In this document: positions 8,158 through 17,947 of the stretch, one piece after another | How positions within the stretch are numbered: the first letter of the stretch is position 1 | How the letters are laid out: every line of letters begins with the position of its first letter | NCBI RefSeq assembly: GCF_000226255.1 | Contig: NZ_AGFG01000061.1 | Span: 194,046-258,045 of the forward strand | Origin: Desulfovibrio sp. A2 | Lineage (GTDB): Bacteria > Desulfobacterota > Desulfovibrionia > Desulfovibrionales > Desulfovibrionaceae | DNA: 64,000 nucleotides | Direction: 5' to 3' | Position numbers and translations under genes: made by a program | Notes under the pieces: generated by a model | What the model saw: only the letters and a program-made list of their open reading frames with translations | Told to the model about the DNA's origin: nothing | Databases searched by the model: none

Positions 8158-9302
8158 TGCAGGGTCGCGAACTCACCGTCGCGGATGGTCAGGATGAATG
8201 AGCGGCGGTGCACGTCGCCGTACTGGTCGAGGCTGATGGGGCCGAGCACGCCGACAAGGCCGCGCACCTCGGTCAGGGTTCGGGGCAGCATGGCCGGGTC
8301 GCCACCGGCGCGGTCCAGGGCGTCGCCCAGCACCATCACCGCCTCGTAGGCGAAGGCGGCGGCGAAATTGGGCTCCCAGCCGAAACGGGCGGCATAGGCG
8401 GCGTGAAAGTTGCGGAAGGTCTCGCCGTCAAGGTCGGCGGCGTAGGCGTGGGCGCAGACAAGGCCCTCCACGTCGCGCCCGCCCGCCAGCAGCAGTTCGC
8501 GCGTGTAGCCCCACGAGGAACTGTACAGGGCGGGAAAGAACCCGTCCCGGTGGAACGCCTGCGCGGCCATGGCCACGTCGCGCGCCGGGCACACCAGCAG
8601 CACGCCGGATGCGGCCGACTGTCGGGCATGGCGCAATGCCTCGGTGAACTCCGTGCGGTCGGACGTGACGTAGGGCAGGTCTGCGGCCACGGTGCCGCCC
8701 AGTTCGCGGAACCGGGCCGCGAAGGCATCGGCGAAGGGGGTGGAGAAGGGGGCGTTGGCGGTTTCGCGGACGATGGCCACCTCGCGCAGCCCGTGCGCGC
8801 GGGCATACGAGGCCAGGTCCTTCGCCCACGAGGTGTTGGCGGGAATGACCCGGAAGAAGCCGTCCGCCTTGCCCTCCAACTCGGGGGCGCTGGTGGTGGG
8901 TGAAATCAGCGGCACCCCGGCGGTTTCCCACAGGGGCAGGGCGGCCACGGTCTGGCCGCTGGTCATGTGCCCCACGGTCACCTGCACGTTGCGGCCAAGC
9001 AGGCGGGTGACGGCGGCGCGGGCGTCATCGCCCGAGGTGCCGTCGTGCTCCGCCACCAGTTCCAGCCGTCGTCCGGCCACGCCCCCCGCCGCGTTCAGGT
9101 GCTCCACGGCCAGTTGCGCGCCGTTGCGCCCCTGTACCCCAAGGTCGGACATCAGCCCTTCGAGCTGCCCGGCAAAGCCGATGCGCACGGTGCGCGGTTC
9201 GCGCGGCAGGGACAGCAGCGCCACGGCGGCGAGCACGGCCACGGCCGGAAGGGCGTACCGCGGGCGGCGGCCCGGTGCGTTGCCTTGGGGTGGATGCGGC
9301 AT
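8154..9302 (-). CDS. Periplasmic ligand-binding protein (branched-chain amino-acid/amide type)
   Basis: A 382-residue type-I periplasmic binding protein of the LivJ/amide class. It has an uncleaved-looking N-terminal hydrophobic segment (about 16-33), then VRIGFAGQLEG, the NGAQLAVEHLNAAGG helix typical of the family, VTVGHMTSGQTVAALPL, and PLISPTTSAPEL. No lipobox Cys is seen, so it is either secreted or held by its N-terminal helix. No ABC permease or ATPase lies nearby; instead it is coupled to a sensor kinase, which suggests a sensory rather than transport role. The start chosen (ATG after CGCGAGAGGTCAC) precedes the signal segment; longer upstream frames are GC-rich read-through. Confidence 0.85.
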   Translation of the reverse strand: MPHPPQGNAPGRRPRYALPAVAVLAAVALLSLPREPRTVRIGFAGQLEGLMSDLGVQGRNGAQLAVEHLNAAGGVAGRRLELVAEHDGTSGDDARAAVTRLLGRNVQVTVGHMTSGQTVAALPLWETAGVPLISPTTSAPELEGKADGFFRVIPANTSWAKDLASYARAHGLREVAIVRETANAPFSTPFADAFAARFRELGGTVAADLPYVTSDRTEFTEALRHARQSAASGVLLVCPARDVAMAAQAFHRDGFFPALYSSSWGYTRELLLAGGRDVEGLVCAHAYAADLDGETFRNFHAAYAARFGWEPNFAAAFAYEAVMVLGDALDRAGGDPAMLPRTLTEVRGLVGVLGPISLDQYGDVHRRSFILTIRDGEFATLQ

Positions 9303-9521
9303 GTGACCTCTCGCGGGGAGATATGCCCGAAATCTTATAGCGGGCATGCGGGAAAGTCCATCCGGGGACACTCCGTGGCGACTCCGGGGATATCCCCGGC
9401 AGAGGGCGGCGGACCCCGGCCGCGCATGGGTGGACGCGCCTGACCGGCTCTGGCACCATGAGCATGCGCGGTCCCCGCCGGGCGGCATGACGTCGCCGCC
9501 GGGCCGCGCAAGGGAGCCACC

Positions 9522-10223
9522 ATGTCCGCGCCCCATGATTCCACGGAAGCCGCCAGTGCCGGGGACGGCGCGTTCCGGCTGGAACTGTCCGCCGACGAGC
9601 GGGCCTGGCTGCTCGACCTGGCCCGTTGGGCCGTGCTGCGCCAACTGGCCGGCGATGCAGGAGAACCCGGCGCGCCTGGCGCTTCGGCCGGTCTGGCCGG
9701 ACCGGCCGGTCCGGCCGGTTCCGATGTCACGGACGCACCCGACGGGGCCGACGTTCCCGCACCGCCCCCCGGCGTGCTGCACCGTTCCCTCGGGGCGTTC
9801 GTCACCTTCAAGAAGGACGGGCACCTGCGCGGGTGCATCGGCTCCATGGTGGGCGACGGCCCGCTGTACCGTACCGTGGCCCGCATGGCCCATGCGGCGG
9901 CCTTCGAGGACCCGCGCTTTCCGCCCGTGACCGCCGCCGAGGTTCCCGCGCTGGAACTGGACATCTCGGTGCTTGGACCCATCACCCGCTGCGCGGACCC
10001 CGCCGCCGTGCGCATCGGCCGGCACGGACTGCTGGTGCGCCAGGGTTTCCGTTCCGGCGTGCTGCTGCCGCAGGTGCCCGTGGAATGGGGATGGGACCGC
10101 GAGACCTTTCTGGCCCAGACCTGCCGCAAAGCGGGCCTGCCCCCCGATGCGTGGCGGAATGCCTGGCGGGACGGCCACACCGAACTGTACTGGTTCGAGG
10201 CCGAGGTGTTCGGCGACGCATAG
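9522..10223 (+). CDS. AMMECR1-domain protein (AmmeMemoRadiSam system protein A type)
   Basis: A 233-residue AMMECR1 protein. After a helix (LSADERAWLLDLARWAV) comes a low-complexity G-x-x-G-x-x linker (residues about 49-75) not typical of the family. Then follow the conserved GAFVTFKKDGHLRGCIGSM (about 89-107), AAAFEDPRFPPV, and the C-terminal VLLPQVPVEWGWDRETFL. The LRGCIG motif is the hallmark; the biochemical role of the family is unknown. Radical-SAM and MEMO partners of the usual three-gene system are not in the window. The ATG follows AAGGGAGCC. Confidence 0.88.
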   Translation: MSAPHDSTEAASAGDGAFRLELSADERAWLLDLARWAVLRQLAGDAGEPGAPGASAGLAGPAGPAGSDVTDAPDGADVPAPPPGVLHRSLGAFVTFKKDGHLRGCIGSMVGDGPLYRTVARMAHAAAFEDPRFPPVTAAEVPALELDISVLGPITRCADPAAVRIGRHGLLVRQGFRSGVLLPQVPVEWGWDRETFLAQTCRKAGLPPDAWRNAWRDGHTELYWFEAEVFGDA

Positions 10224-10498
10224 CTCCCCGTCGCAGCCAGTCGCGGCATGACGGCCGGCGTGGCGTGCGGACGGCCCCCTTCGCCCGCCGCCCCGCGCTC
10301 CGCGAGGCCCCGTCCGCAACGCCCAGCCCTTCGGTGCGGCTTGATGCATCGTGTGCCCTCGCCGCCGCGCGTGCGCCCTTGCCGCGTTGACAGTGCCCAC
10401 ACGCGGGAGTAGGGCACACCTTCCGACACCGGCCCCCTCCCTTCGCATTTCCCCCCACCCGGCGCGGCCTTTCCGGTCCCGCCCCGCAGGAGCCCTGC

Positions 10499-11665
10499 GT
10501 GCAGCGCATCCCCGATCTGCCCACCATTCCCAACCGGCCCATGTACGTCTTTCTGCTGGTGCTCACCCTGGCCAACGCCATCGGCTACCAGGGCTGGAGC
10601 ACGCTCTACACCAACTTCGCCGTGCACGAGGCGGGCCTTACCGGCGCGCAGAACGGCCTCGTCCAGTCGCTGCGCGAGGTGCCGGGCCTGTTGTCCATCG
10701 GGGTCATCCTGCTGCTGCTCGTGCTGCGCGAGCATCGCCTGGCCGCGCTTTCGGTGGTCATGCTGGGCGTGGGGGTGCTGGTCGCCGGGTTCTTTCCGTC
10801 GTTCGGGGGCATCGTGTTCACCACCATGCTCATGTCCTTCGGGTTCCATTACTTCGAAACCACCAACCAGTCGCTGATCCTGCAATACTTCGACGTGCGC
10901 ACCGCGCCGCTGGTCATCGGGCGGCTGCGCGGGCTCAACGCCGGGGGCAACCTGGCCATCGGCGCGGTGATCTTCGTGGCCGCGGGGGTGCTGCCCTTTT
11001 CCGGGCTGTTCGCCATTTCGGGCGGGCTGGCCGTGCTGGCCGGGCTGTGGGCGCTGACGCAAGACCCCCGCGCCCAGGGCCTGCCGGTGCAGCGCCGGGG
11101 CATGGTCATGCGCAAGCGCTACTGGCTGTTCTACCTGCTCACCCTGCTGGGCGGGGCGCGGCGGCAGATATTCATCGTGTTCTCGGCCTTTCTGCTGGTG
11201 GAGCGTTTTGAATTCGGCGTGCGCGAGATGACCCTGTTCTTCATGCTCAACAACGCGGTGAACTGGTTCCTCAACCCGCTCATCGGCAGGGCCATCAACG
11301 CCGTGGGCGAACGCAGGCTGCTGGTGCTGGAATGCCTGTCGCTGGGGGGCATCTGTCTTGCCTACACCGTGGTGGAAGACCGCTGGCTGGTGGGGCTGCT
11401 GTACGTGCTGGACCAGATATTCTTCAATTTCATCGTGGCGGTGCGCACCTACTTCCAGAAGATCGCCGACCCGGCCGACATCGCCCCCAGCATGGCCGTG
11501 GGGGTCGCGGTGAACCACGTGGCGGCGGTGGTGGTGCCCGCGGTGGGCGGCATGTTGTGGATGATGGACTTCCGCATTCCGTTTTATCTGGGCGCAGCGC
11601 TGGCTGGCTGTTCGCTGGTGGCCACACTGTTCATGCGGCTGCCCGCGCGGGGCGCGTCTTGCTAA
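10499..11665 (+). CDS. Major facilitator superfamily transporter
   Basis: A 388-residue inner-membrane protein with about 11-12 hydrophobic helices and short loops, as in MFS permeases. The middle basic loop (PRAQGLPVQRRGMVMRKRYW, about 193-212) separates the two halves. Polar residues inside helices (FETTNQSLILQY, NNAVNWFLNPLIGR) suggest a substrate path, but the substrate is not predictable. The start is a GTG preceded by CAGGAGCCCTGC. It is followed by a four-gene stress and two-component operon 58 bases on; the connection is unclear. Confidence 0.85.
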   Translation: MQRIPDLPTIPNRPMYVFLLVLTLANAIGYQGWSTLYTNFAVHEAGLTGAQNGLVQSLREVPGLLSIGVILLLLVLREHRLAALSVVMLGVGVLVAGFFPSFGGIVFTTMLMSFGFHYFETTNQSLILQYFDVRTAPLVIGRLRGLNAGGNLAIGAVIFVAAGVLPFSGLFAISGGLAVLAGLWALTQDPRAQGLPVQRRGMVMRKRYWLFYLLTLLGGARRQIFIVFSAFLLVERFEFGVREMTLFFMLNNAVNWFLNPLIGRAINAVGERRLLVLECLSLGGICLAYTVVEDRWLVGLLYVLDQIFFNFIVAVRTYFQKIADPADIAPSMAVGVAVNHVAAVVVPAVGGMLWMMDFRIPFYLGAALAGCSLVATLFMRLPARGASC

Positions 11666-11723
11666 ATGGTCCGGCAGCGACTACCCTTGTGGGACGATCC
11701 GTGAACCGCAAGGAGGTTGTGTC

Positions 11724-12263
11724 ATGTCGCGCCCGTCCCCGCTCCGCTTCCCCGCATCGAGACCGCGCCCATGGGCGCGCCTGCTGCTGTCCGTTTCGCT
11801 GTTCCTGATCGCCGCCGCACTGTTTTCCCCCCTGGCGGGCTCCCCCGCTCTGGCCGCGCAGGCGGCCGACGCCGCGCCCAAGGCCGTTGCCGACAAGCCC
11901 TCGCCGGGCGTGGACCGTGCCGTGCAGGTCGCCGTGGAGCACGAGGGCACCGACAGCCTGGGGGCGCGCCTGGCCTTTCGCCTGAAGGACACCTTCAACT
12001 CCAGTTCGCTGTTCGTGCTGTCGGAAAAAGACGCGCCCAAGATCCGCGTGCTGCTTTCCACAACGCCGGAATTCCCTTCGCGTCCCTCGGTAGGGTCGGC
12101 CTATTCCGTGGTCTGGGTGTTCTCGCAGAGCGAGGGTACCTTGCGCCACTACCTGGCCCGCGAGGTCGGCGTGGTGACGGCCGAAGGCGTGGAAGACCTG
12201 GTGGCGCACATCGCGGAGCGCACCGACGGCATTTCTGTGCGCTACGGCTACTTGTTCCAGTAG
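11724..12263 (+). CDS. Exported protein of unknown function
   Basis: A 179-residue protein with a long signal sequence (basic start, hydrophobic LLLSVSLFLIAAALFSPLAG at about 20-39, cleavage likely after SPALAA). The mature part of about 130 residues (VQVAVEHEGTDSLGARLAFRLKDTF, then a FVLSEKDAPKIRVLLS strand) looks like a small alpha/beta domain. It resembles those that assess peptide or lipoprotein complexes, but I do not recognise a family. It is the first gene of an operon with a universal stress protein (7-base gap), kinase and regulator, so it may be their periplasmic partner. The ATG follows AAGGAGG. Confidence 0.7.
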   Translation: MSRPSPLRFPASRPRPWARLLLSVSLFLIAAALFSPLAGSPALAAQAADAAPKAVADKPSPGVDRAVQVAVEHEGTDSLGARLAFRLKDTFNSSSLFVLSEKDAPKIRVLLSTTPEFPSRPSVGSAYSVVWVFSQSEGTLRHYLAREVGVVTAEGVEDLVAHIAERTDGISVRYGYLFQ

Positions 12264-12270
12264 GCTCGCC

Positions 12271-13212
12271 ATGGAGCGCCACCTGCTGCTGACCATGGGT
12301 GGAGACGGCGGTGAATCGTGGAACCTGCGCTTCGTGGCCGGGTTCTTCCGCAACAAGTCGTCCCTGCGGCTGACGCTGTTCTACGTGGTGCCCGATGCGT
12401 ACAGTTCCGGGCTTGGCGAGGTGATCCTGTCCGATGCGCAGATGCGCCAGGGCATGGAGCAACTGGCACGCGCGCGCAAGTGGGCCGTGGAGCACGGCTT
12501 TGCATCCGAAAACGTGGAGACGCGCGCCGTGCCCCGCCAGTTCGGCGTGGTGCGCGACATCGTCGAGGAAGCCCACCGGGGCATGTACGACGCCGTGGTT
12601 TCGGGCCGCCGCTATCTGGGCTGGCTGGAGCAGACCTATACCACCAGCGTCTCGCGCGGGCTGCTGGGCGAGGAGATCGCCTTTCCCCTGTGGGTGTGCC
12701 ACCAGCCGGAACCGGACCTGTCCAACGTGCTGCTGTGCGTGGACGGATCGGGCGAGAACCTGCGCATGGCCGACCACGTGGGCTTCATGCTGGCCACCCC
12801 TGGCGCGGAGAACCACACCGTGACCCTGCTGCACTGCCGTGAGCCGGAAAACGGCGCGGGGCGCGGCGCGACCGGTGCGCACGGCCCTGTCGGCCCGCAC
12901 GGCCTGGCTGACGGGCCCCTGCCGGGCGAGGAGGCCATCGCCGCCGCGCGCGAGGCCGTGCTGGCCAACGGCGTGGACGAGTCGCGGGTGCGGGTGCTGA
13001 TGGTGCGCGCCAGCGACAGAACGGGCAGGACGGACAGGTCGGACAAGGCGGAAACCATCCTGCGCGTGGCCGAGCAGGACAGGTTTGCCGTGGTGGCCGT
13101 GGGGCGCCGCACAGCCCTGCCGGATACCCTGATGCGCCGCATGTTCGGTCGCAGCGTCAGCGAACGGCTGCACGACCGGGTGAACCGTTTTTCCCTTTGG
13201 GTGAGCAAGTAG
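12271..13212 (+). CDS. Universal stress protein, two tandem Usp domains
   Basis: A 313-residue protein with two UspA-type folds. Domain 1 is at about 3-150 (LLLTMGGDGGESWNLRF, then YDAVVSGRRYLGW). Domain 2 is at about 157-313 (VLLCVDGSGENLRMADHV, then FAVVAVGRRT). The second has the G-rich nucleotide-contact region near its end. Two low-complexity inserts (about 193-214 and 251-257, rich in G, R, T and D) interrupt domain 2. Usp proteins act in the cytoplasm under stress, often binding ATP. It lies 7 bases after the exported protein and 3 bases before the kinase, so it is part of one signalling operon. Confidence 0.85.
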   Translation: MERHLLLTMGGDGGESWNLRFVAGFFRNKSSLRLTLFYVVPDAYSSGLGEVILSDAQMRQGMEQLARARKWAVEHGFASENVETRAVPRQFGVVRDIVEEAHRGMYDAVVSGRRYLGWLEQTYTTSVSRGLLGEEIAFPLWVCHQPEPDLSNVLLCVDGSGENLRMADHVGFMLATPGAENHTVTLLHCREPENGAGRGATGAHGPVGPHGLADGPLPGEEAIAAAREAVLANGVDESRVRVLMVRASDRTGRTDRSDKAETILRVAEQDRFAVVAVGRRTALPDTLMRRMFGRSVSERLHDRVNRFSLWVSK

Positions 13213-13215
13213 ACC

Positions 13216-15735
13216 ATGCCCAAGCGCGCCGCCCACCGCCCCGGCACGCCGCCCCGCGCCGGGGGCTCGACCCCTTCCACCCCGGAGGCTCCGTCCGGAT
13301 CGGGCATGTCTGATTGCCCCGCGCGTGCCGCCGCAGCGCCTTCCGCATCTTCCATGCCCCCCTCGCCCCTCTCGTCCCCCTTGCCCGGAACGGGCGCGGC
13401 CGTGCCGCCCGACACGCCCTCCGCCGCCCCAGCCGAGATGTTTCCGCCGCCCCCCCCGCAAACCCCGGAGCAGGAACTGCAACGCCTGCGGGCCGAGGCG
13501 GCCGTGCTGCGCCACCGGCTGCGCAAGGCAGAGGCGCGCCTGCTGCCCCTGGACGCCGACCCCGAAACCCCGGACATGCTCCTGGACGCCGTGCCCCTGC
13601 TGGCCCTGTGCGTGGATGCGGACGGCCGGGTGCGCATGGTCAACCGGGGGTTCGAATCGCTGTTCGGCGTCTGGCGCATGCAGGCGCGCGGTCGTCGGCT
13701 GGAGCAACTCGTCACGCCCGGCGTGGCCGCCCAGCTTGCGCCCCTGCTGGCCCGCGCCTTCGCGGGCGAGCAGCGGGTGACGGGCGAACTGGCCGTCACC
13801 GGCCGCGCGGGCGAGCGGCATTTCAACGTGACCCTGGCGGGGCGGGGGATGCCGGGCAACGGCATCATGTGCCGGGTTTTGCTGGTGGGGGTGGAGATCA
13901 CCGACGCCGTCATCGCCCGCCGCGCCCTGCGCGAGGTGGGCGAAACACGCCGCGCCCTGCTGGACGCCGCGCCGGGGGCCGCCTTTCTGATGGAGACGGA
14001 CGGCACCATCGTGGCGCACAACAGCGCCGCGTCGCGCCATGCCTGGCGCGACGGGCAGGACATGACCGGTGAAAGCGTGTTCGCCCATATGCCCCCGGAA
14101 ATGGCCGCGCGCCGCCGGGCGGAGCTTGGCCAGTGCATCGCCACCGGGCACGGCGGCTCCTTCGAGGACCGGGACGGGGGACGCGTCCTGCGCCACAACT
14201 TGGTGCCCGTGCGCGACGCGGAAGGCCGCGTGGCCCAGGTCGCCGTGTACGTGCACGACGTGACCGTCCAGCGCCGGGCCGAAGAAGAGCTGCAGGCCAC
14301 CCTGGAGCGCAAGGACCGCATGGTCCACGCCCACGAGGCCGCGCTGGGCCGCCACGAGCGGCTGCTGCGCCGCATTTACGACGACGTGCCCGTGGGCCTG
14401 CTGCACACCAGCGCGGCGGGTAACGTCATCGAGGCCAACCGCGCGCTGTGCGCCATCACCGGGCTGACCTTGGGCGAGATGCGCGGCATGCACGTGCTGG
14501 ACCTGGTGTTGCCCGAATACCGCGAGGCGCTGGCCTTCGAGATGCAGCGCAACCGGGCCGAGCGCGACCGCGTGGCCCGCTTCGAGGTGCGGGTGCGCCG
14601 CTCGGACGGCCAGATCCGACTGTGCCGGGTCACCTCCACGGTGGTCTGGGGCACCGACGATCTGCCCCTGTTCGGTCTGGGCGTGGTAGAGGACCAGACG
14701 GAACTGCACCGCCTGCGGGCCGAGGCCGTGCGGGCCGGGCAGCTGGCCGCGCTGGGCGAACTGGCCGCCGGGGTGGCGCACGAGATCAACAACCCCATCA
14801 ACGGCATCATCAACTGCGCCCAGCTCATGCTGGACGACGCGGACGCCTCGGCCCAGGGGGGCATGCGCCACGAGCCGCAGCCGGAACTGGCCGGGCGCAT
14901 CCTGCGCGAGGGGCAGCGCATCGCGGGCATCGTGCGCAACCTGCTGTTCTTCGGGCGCGACCGGCGCGACACCGATGCCCGGGTGGACCTGCGCGAGGTG
15001 CTGCACGATGCCCTGGCGCTCAGCCGCGCCCACATGGAGGGCGACGGGGTGGCCATCGAACTGGATCTGCCCGACGTGCCGCTGATGGTCGTCGGCCGTC
15101 CCGGCGAGTTGCAGCAGGTGTTCATGAACCTGCTGGCCAACGCCCACCAGGCCATGAATGCGATCCCGCCCGGCGAATCCGGCAGCCCGGCCGCGCGCCC
15201 CAAGCGCCTGACCCTTACGGCCGCCCGGTCTTCCAAGGGGCCGCACAGGACGGGTGCGCGGCGGGGCGCATCGCTGGCGGATGGCGGCGACCGCTGCCGG
15301 GGCACGTGCATCACCGAGCGCCGCGGTACGCGGCGGCCCGGCGGGCGGCTTGCGGTAAGCGGACCCTGCGTATGCGTGACCGTGGCCGATACCGGCACGG
15401 GCGTCGACCCGGCGGTGCTGGACAGGGTGTTCGAGCCGTTCTTCACCACCAAGCCGGAGGGCAAGGGCACCGGGCTCGGCCTGTCCATCAGCTACGGCAT
15501 CATCAAGAGTCATGGCGGCTCGCTGGTGCTGGACAGCGACGGACGTTCGGGCGCCCGCGCCGTGGTGGTCCTGCCGGAGGCGGCGGTTGCCGTCTCGCCC
15601 GACCAGCCGGACGAGCCGGGCCAGCCGGACGCGCCGGACTCAGGGGGCACGAAGGGCGCGGAGGGCGCGGCGGAAGGATCAAGGACTCCGATTCCGGGGG
15701 GGGAGGTCGCCCATGGCGAAAATACTGCTCGTTGA
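13216..15735 (+). CDS. Soluble multi-PAS sensor histidine kinase
   Basis: An 839-residue kinase with no membrane segment. Its parts are a Pro-rich N-terminus (1-85), a short coiled coil (85-112), and three PAS-like domains (about 120-230, 243-352, 385-495). HisKA has His522 in LAAGVAHEINNPINGI, and the ATPase domain has MNLLANAHQAMNA, DTGTGVDP and GTGLGLSISYGI. An unusual basic insert of about 60 residues (652-712) sits between the N-box and the DxGxG box. The C-terminal tail is a D-Q-P-D-E-P-type low-complexity run that overlaps the next gene by 23 bases. It surely pairs with the sigma-54 regulator that follows. Confidence 0.92.
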   Translation: MPKRAAHRPGTPPRAGGSTPSTPEAPSGSGMSDCPARAAAAPSASSMPPSPLSSPLPGTGAAVPPDTPSAAPAEMFPPPPPQTPEQELQRLRAEAAVLRHRLRKAEARLLPLDADPETPDMLLDAVPLLALCVDADGRVRMVNRGFESLFGVWRMQARGRRLEQLVTPGVAAQLAPLLARAFAGEQRVTGELAVTGRAGERHFNVTLAGRGMPGNGIMCRVLLVGVEITDAVIARRALREVGETRRALLDAAPGAAFLMETDGTIVAHNSAASRHAWRDGQDMTGESVFAHMPPEMAARRRAELGQCIATGHGGSFEDRDGGRVLRHNLVPVRDAEGRVAQVAVYVHDVTVQRRAEEELQATLERKDRMVHAHEAALGRHERLLRRIYDDVPVGLLHTSAAGNVIEANRALCAITGLTLGEMRGMHVLDLVLPEYREALAFEMQRNRAERDRVARFEVRVRRSDGQIRLCRVTSTVVWGTDDLPLFGLGVVEDQTELHRLRAEAVRAGQLAALGELAAGVAHEINNPINGIINCAQLMLDDADASAQGGMRHEPQPELAGRILREGQRIAGIVRNLLFFGRDRRDTDARVDLREVLHDALALSRAHMEGDGVAIELDLPDVPLMVVGRPGELQQVFMNLLANAHQAMNAIPPGESGSPAARPKRLTLTAARSSKGPHRTGARRGASLADGGDRCRGTCITERRGTRRPGGRLAVSGPCVCVTVADTGTGVDPAVLDRVFEPFFTTKPEGKGTGLGLSISYGIIKSHGGSLVLDSDGRSGARAVVVLPEAAVAVSPDQPDEPGQPDAPDSGGTKGAEGAAEGSRTPIPGGEVAHGENTAR

Positions 15736-17707
15736 CGACGAGGAGAGCATCCGCTTCACCCTTTCGGCCTTTCTGCGGCGCGACGGCCACGTGGTGGTCA
15801 CGGCCGCGTCCCTGGACGAGGCGGCGCGCGCGCTGGAACCGGCCAACGGCGGCCCGCCGGACCTGGTGGTCACCGACATCGTGCTGCGCGGCGAGAACGG
15901 GCTGGATTTCACGCGCCTGGTGCGCGAACGCTGCCCCTTCGTGCCGGTCATCCTGCTCACGGGCCGCCCCAGCTTGGAATCGGCCGTGCGGGCCGTGTCG
16001 GAAGGCGCGGAGCAGTACCTGATCAAGCCCGTGGACAAGGAGCAGATGCTTCAGGCGGCGCGCAGCGCCTTGCGCCACAAGGCCCTGGATGACGAGCGCC
16101 GTTCCCTGGTGGCGGAACGCGAAAATTTGCGGGTGCATCTGGAGGCGGTGTTCCAGGCAGTGCCCGACGTGCTGGTGACCGTGACCCCCGACCTGCGGGT
16201 GCAGCGCATGAACCTTGCCGCGCGCGAACTGCCTGGCGGCGCGCGCGACGCGCGCCAGACCGTGGGCCGCCGTTTCGACGAGGCGTTGGGGTTGTTCGCG
16301 CCGCTGTTCCGCCCGGTGCTGGACGAGACGCTGGGCACGCGCCGGGCATCGCGGCGGCGCAGGGTTTCGGCCCAACTGGCCGACGGCCGGGAGCAGGTGT
16401 TCGAGATCGAGGCCGCTCCGCTGGCCGGCACCGGGGGCGAATTCCTGGGCGCGCTGCTGGTGGCGCGCGACGTCACCCGGCTGGCCGGGCTGGAGGAAGC
16501 CCTGGGCCAGCGGGCGGGCATGAACCAGATCATCGGGCGCAGCACGCCCATGTGCGAGCTGTTCCGCCTGCTGGACGAACTGGCCCAGACCGACACCACC
16601 GTGCTCATCACCGGCGAATCGGGCACCGGCAAGGAACTGGTGGCCGAGGCCCTGCACCGGGGCGGGCCGCGCGCGCTGGGGCCGCTGGTCAAGGTGAACT
16701 GCTCGGCGCTTTCCGAACACCTGCTGGAAAGCGAACTGTTCGGCCATGTGCGCGGGGCCTTCACCGGGGCCGTGCGCGACAGGGTGGGGCGCTTCCAACT
16801 GGCGCACGGGGGCACCATCTTCCTGGACGAGATCGGCGACGTTTCGTCCGCCGTGCAGCTCAAGCTGTTGCGGGTGTTGCAGGAACGCGAGTTCGAGCGG
16901 GTGGGCGACACGCGCACCGTGAAGGTGGACGTGCGGGTCATCGCCGCCACCAACCGGCCGCTGCTCGATCTGGTGCGTTCCGGCAGGCTGCGCGAGGACC
17001 TCTACTACCGGCTGCGGGTGGTGGAACTGCACCTGCCCGCCCTGCGCGACCGGCGGTCGGACATTCCGCTGCTGGTGGATCATTTCGTGGAGCAGTTCAA
17101 CATTCATTTTCACCGCCGCGTGGCAGGGGTGACCCCGGCGGCGCTGAACGCGCTCATGGCGCACGCCTGGCCGGGCAACGTGCGCGAACTGCGCCATGCG
17201 CTGGAGCACGGCTTCATCCTCTCGCGGGGCGACGTCATCGATGTGGACGCCCTGCCGCCCGAAGTGCGCATTGCCGCCGGGCTGGCTGTTCCCGCACCGT
17301 CCGCCCCCCGGATTATTCCCTGCGAGGATGTTCCGGCGCATCCCGGAAAGGGCGAGGTGGAGGCCCCGGCCGCGCCCCCACGCATTCCGCCCCACGGAGC
17401 AGGGCATGCGGGCATTTTTCCTGACGGCATTCCCGTGGACCTGGCCTTGGCCGGGCGTGGGTCGCCACAGGAACCTTCCGGCGGCCAGGTGGACGAGGAC
17501 GGCGGGCCCTACGGCCCCGAGGCGGCCCGCCGCCTGCGGCTGACCAGGGAACTGCTGGCGGGGGCGCTGCGCCGGGCGGGCGGCAACAAGGCGCGCGCCG
17601 CACGGTTGCTGGGCGTGTCGCGCCAGACGGTGTACCGCAAGCTGGCGGAATTCGGCATGGCCGATGCCGATGTCGATGGCGAAGATGAGGGGGGCGGCGG
17701 CGACTGA
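15713..17707 (+). CDS. Sigma-54-dependent response regulator (REC-PAS-AAA-HTH)
   Basis: A 664-residue NtrC-type activator. The receiver is at 1-120 with D9/D10, phospho-acceptor D55, T83 and K105; a PAS domain is at about 140-258. The AAA+ domain has Walker A GESGTGKE at 301-308, the sigma-54 contact loop GAFTGA at 348-353, and Walker B IFLDEI. A Pro-rich linker leads to a Fis-type helix-turn-helix near the C-terminus ([20 protein letters not shown]). The start was chosen at the ATG of [12 protein letters not shown], inside the end of the kinase gene, giving translational coupling. It should activate sigma-54 promoters, none of which I could pin down here. Confidence 0.95.
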   Translation: MAKILLVDDEESIRFTLSAFLRRDGHVVVTAASLDEAARALEPANGGPPDLVVTDIVLRGENGLDFTRLVRERCPFVPVILLTGRPSLESAVRAVSEGAEQYLIKPVDKEQMLQAARSALRHKALDDERRSLVAERENLRVHLEAVFQAVPDVLVTVTPDLRVQRMNLAARELPGGARDARQTVGRRFDEALGLFAPLFRPVLDETLGTRRASRRRRVSAQLADGREQVFEIEAAPLAGTGGEFLGALLVARDVTRLAGLEEALGQRAGMNQIIGRSTPMCELFRLLDELAQTDTTVLITGESGTGKELVAEALHRGGPRALGPLVKVNCSALSEHLLESELFGHVRGAFTGAVRDRVGRFQLAHGGTIFLDEIGDVSSAVQLKLLRVLQEREFERVGDTRTVKVDVRVIAATNRPLLDLVRSGRLREDLYYRLRVVELHLPALRDRRSDIPLLVDHFVEQFNIHFHRRVAGVTPAALNALMAHAWPGNVRELRHALEHGFILSRGDVIDVDALPPEVRIAAGLAVPAPSAPRIIPCEDVPAHPGKGEVEAPAAPPRIPPHGAGHAGIFPDGIPVDLALAGRGSPQEPSGGQVDEDGGPYGPEAARRLRLTRELLAGALRRAGGNKARAARLLGVSRQTVYRKLAEFGMADADVDGEDEGGGGD

Positions 17708-17767
17708 TCGCCACGTTTAAACCGCTCCGGCGGGCAATACGCCCCGCCAGGGCCGCATGCGCACAAC

Positions 17768-17800
17768 GCCCCGCCCCGGAATCCGGAGCGGGGCTTTTTT
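17768..17800 (+). terminator. Rho-independent terminator after the sigma-54 regulator
   Basis: GCCCCGC / GCGGGGC arms with an inner CCGG-AAT-CCGG, directly followed by six T residues, 60 bases after the regulator stop. It closes the Usp/kinase/regulator operon. Confidence 0.9.
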
Positions 17801-17947
17801 CGCCAACGCACCATCCGCAGGGGAGGCCACCGGTGCGCCGGAATTTCATTCGTTTTTTCTGGCATGTTTATCTTGGTTTTTTATGGTTCATGATTGTGCG
17901 TAGTGGTTGTCATTGGTTTTTGAAGGTTTGTTTGCGGAACGAGAAGT

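Noticed and set aside
9303..9521. Sigma-54 promoter between the binding protein and AMMECR1 gene
   Set aside because: No GG-N10-GC pair of adequate quality at the right distance was found despite the NtrC-type regulator at 15.7 kb.
11995..15513. Very long open frame on the minus strand opposite the Usp and kinase genes
   Set aside because: It has no ribosome site, gives a His/Gln/Gly-rich protein without known domains, and lies exactly opposite genes with clear domains. Long antisense frames are expected at this GC content.
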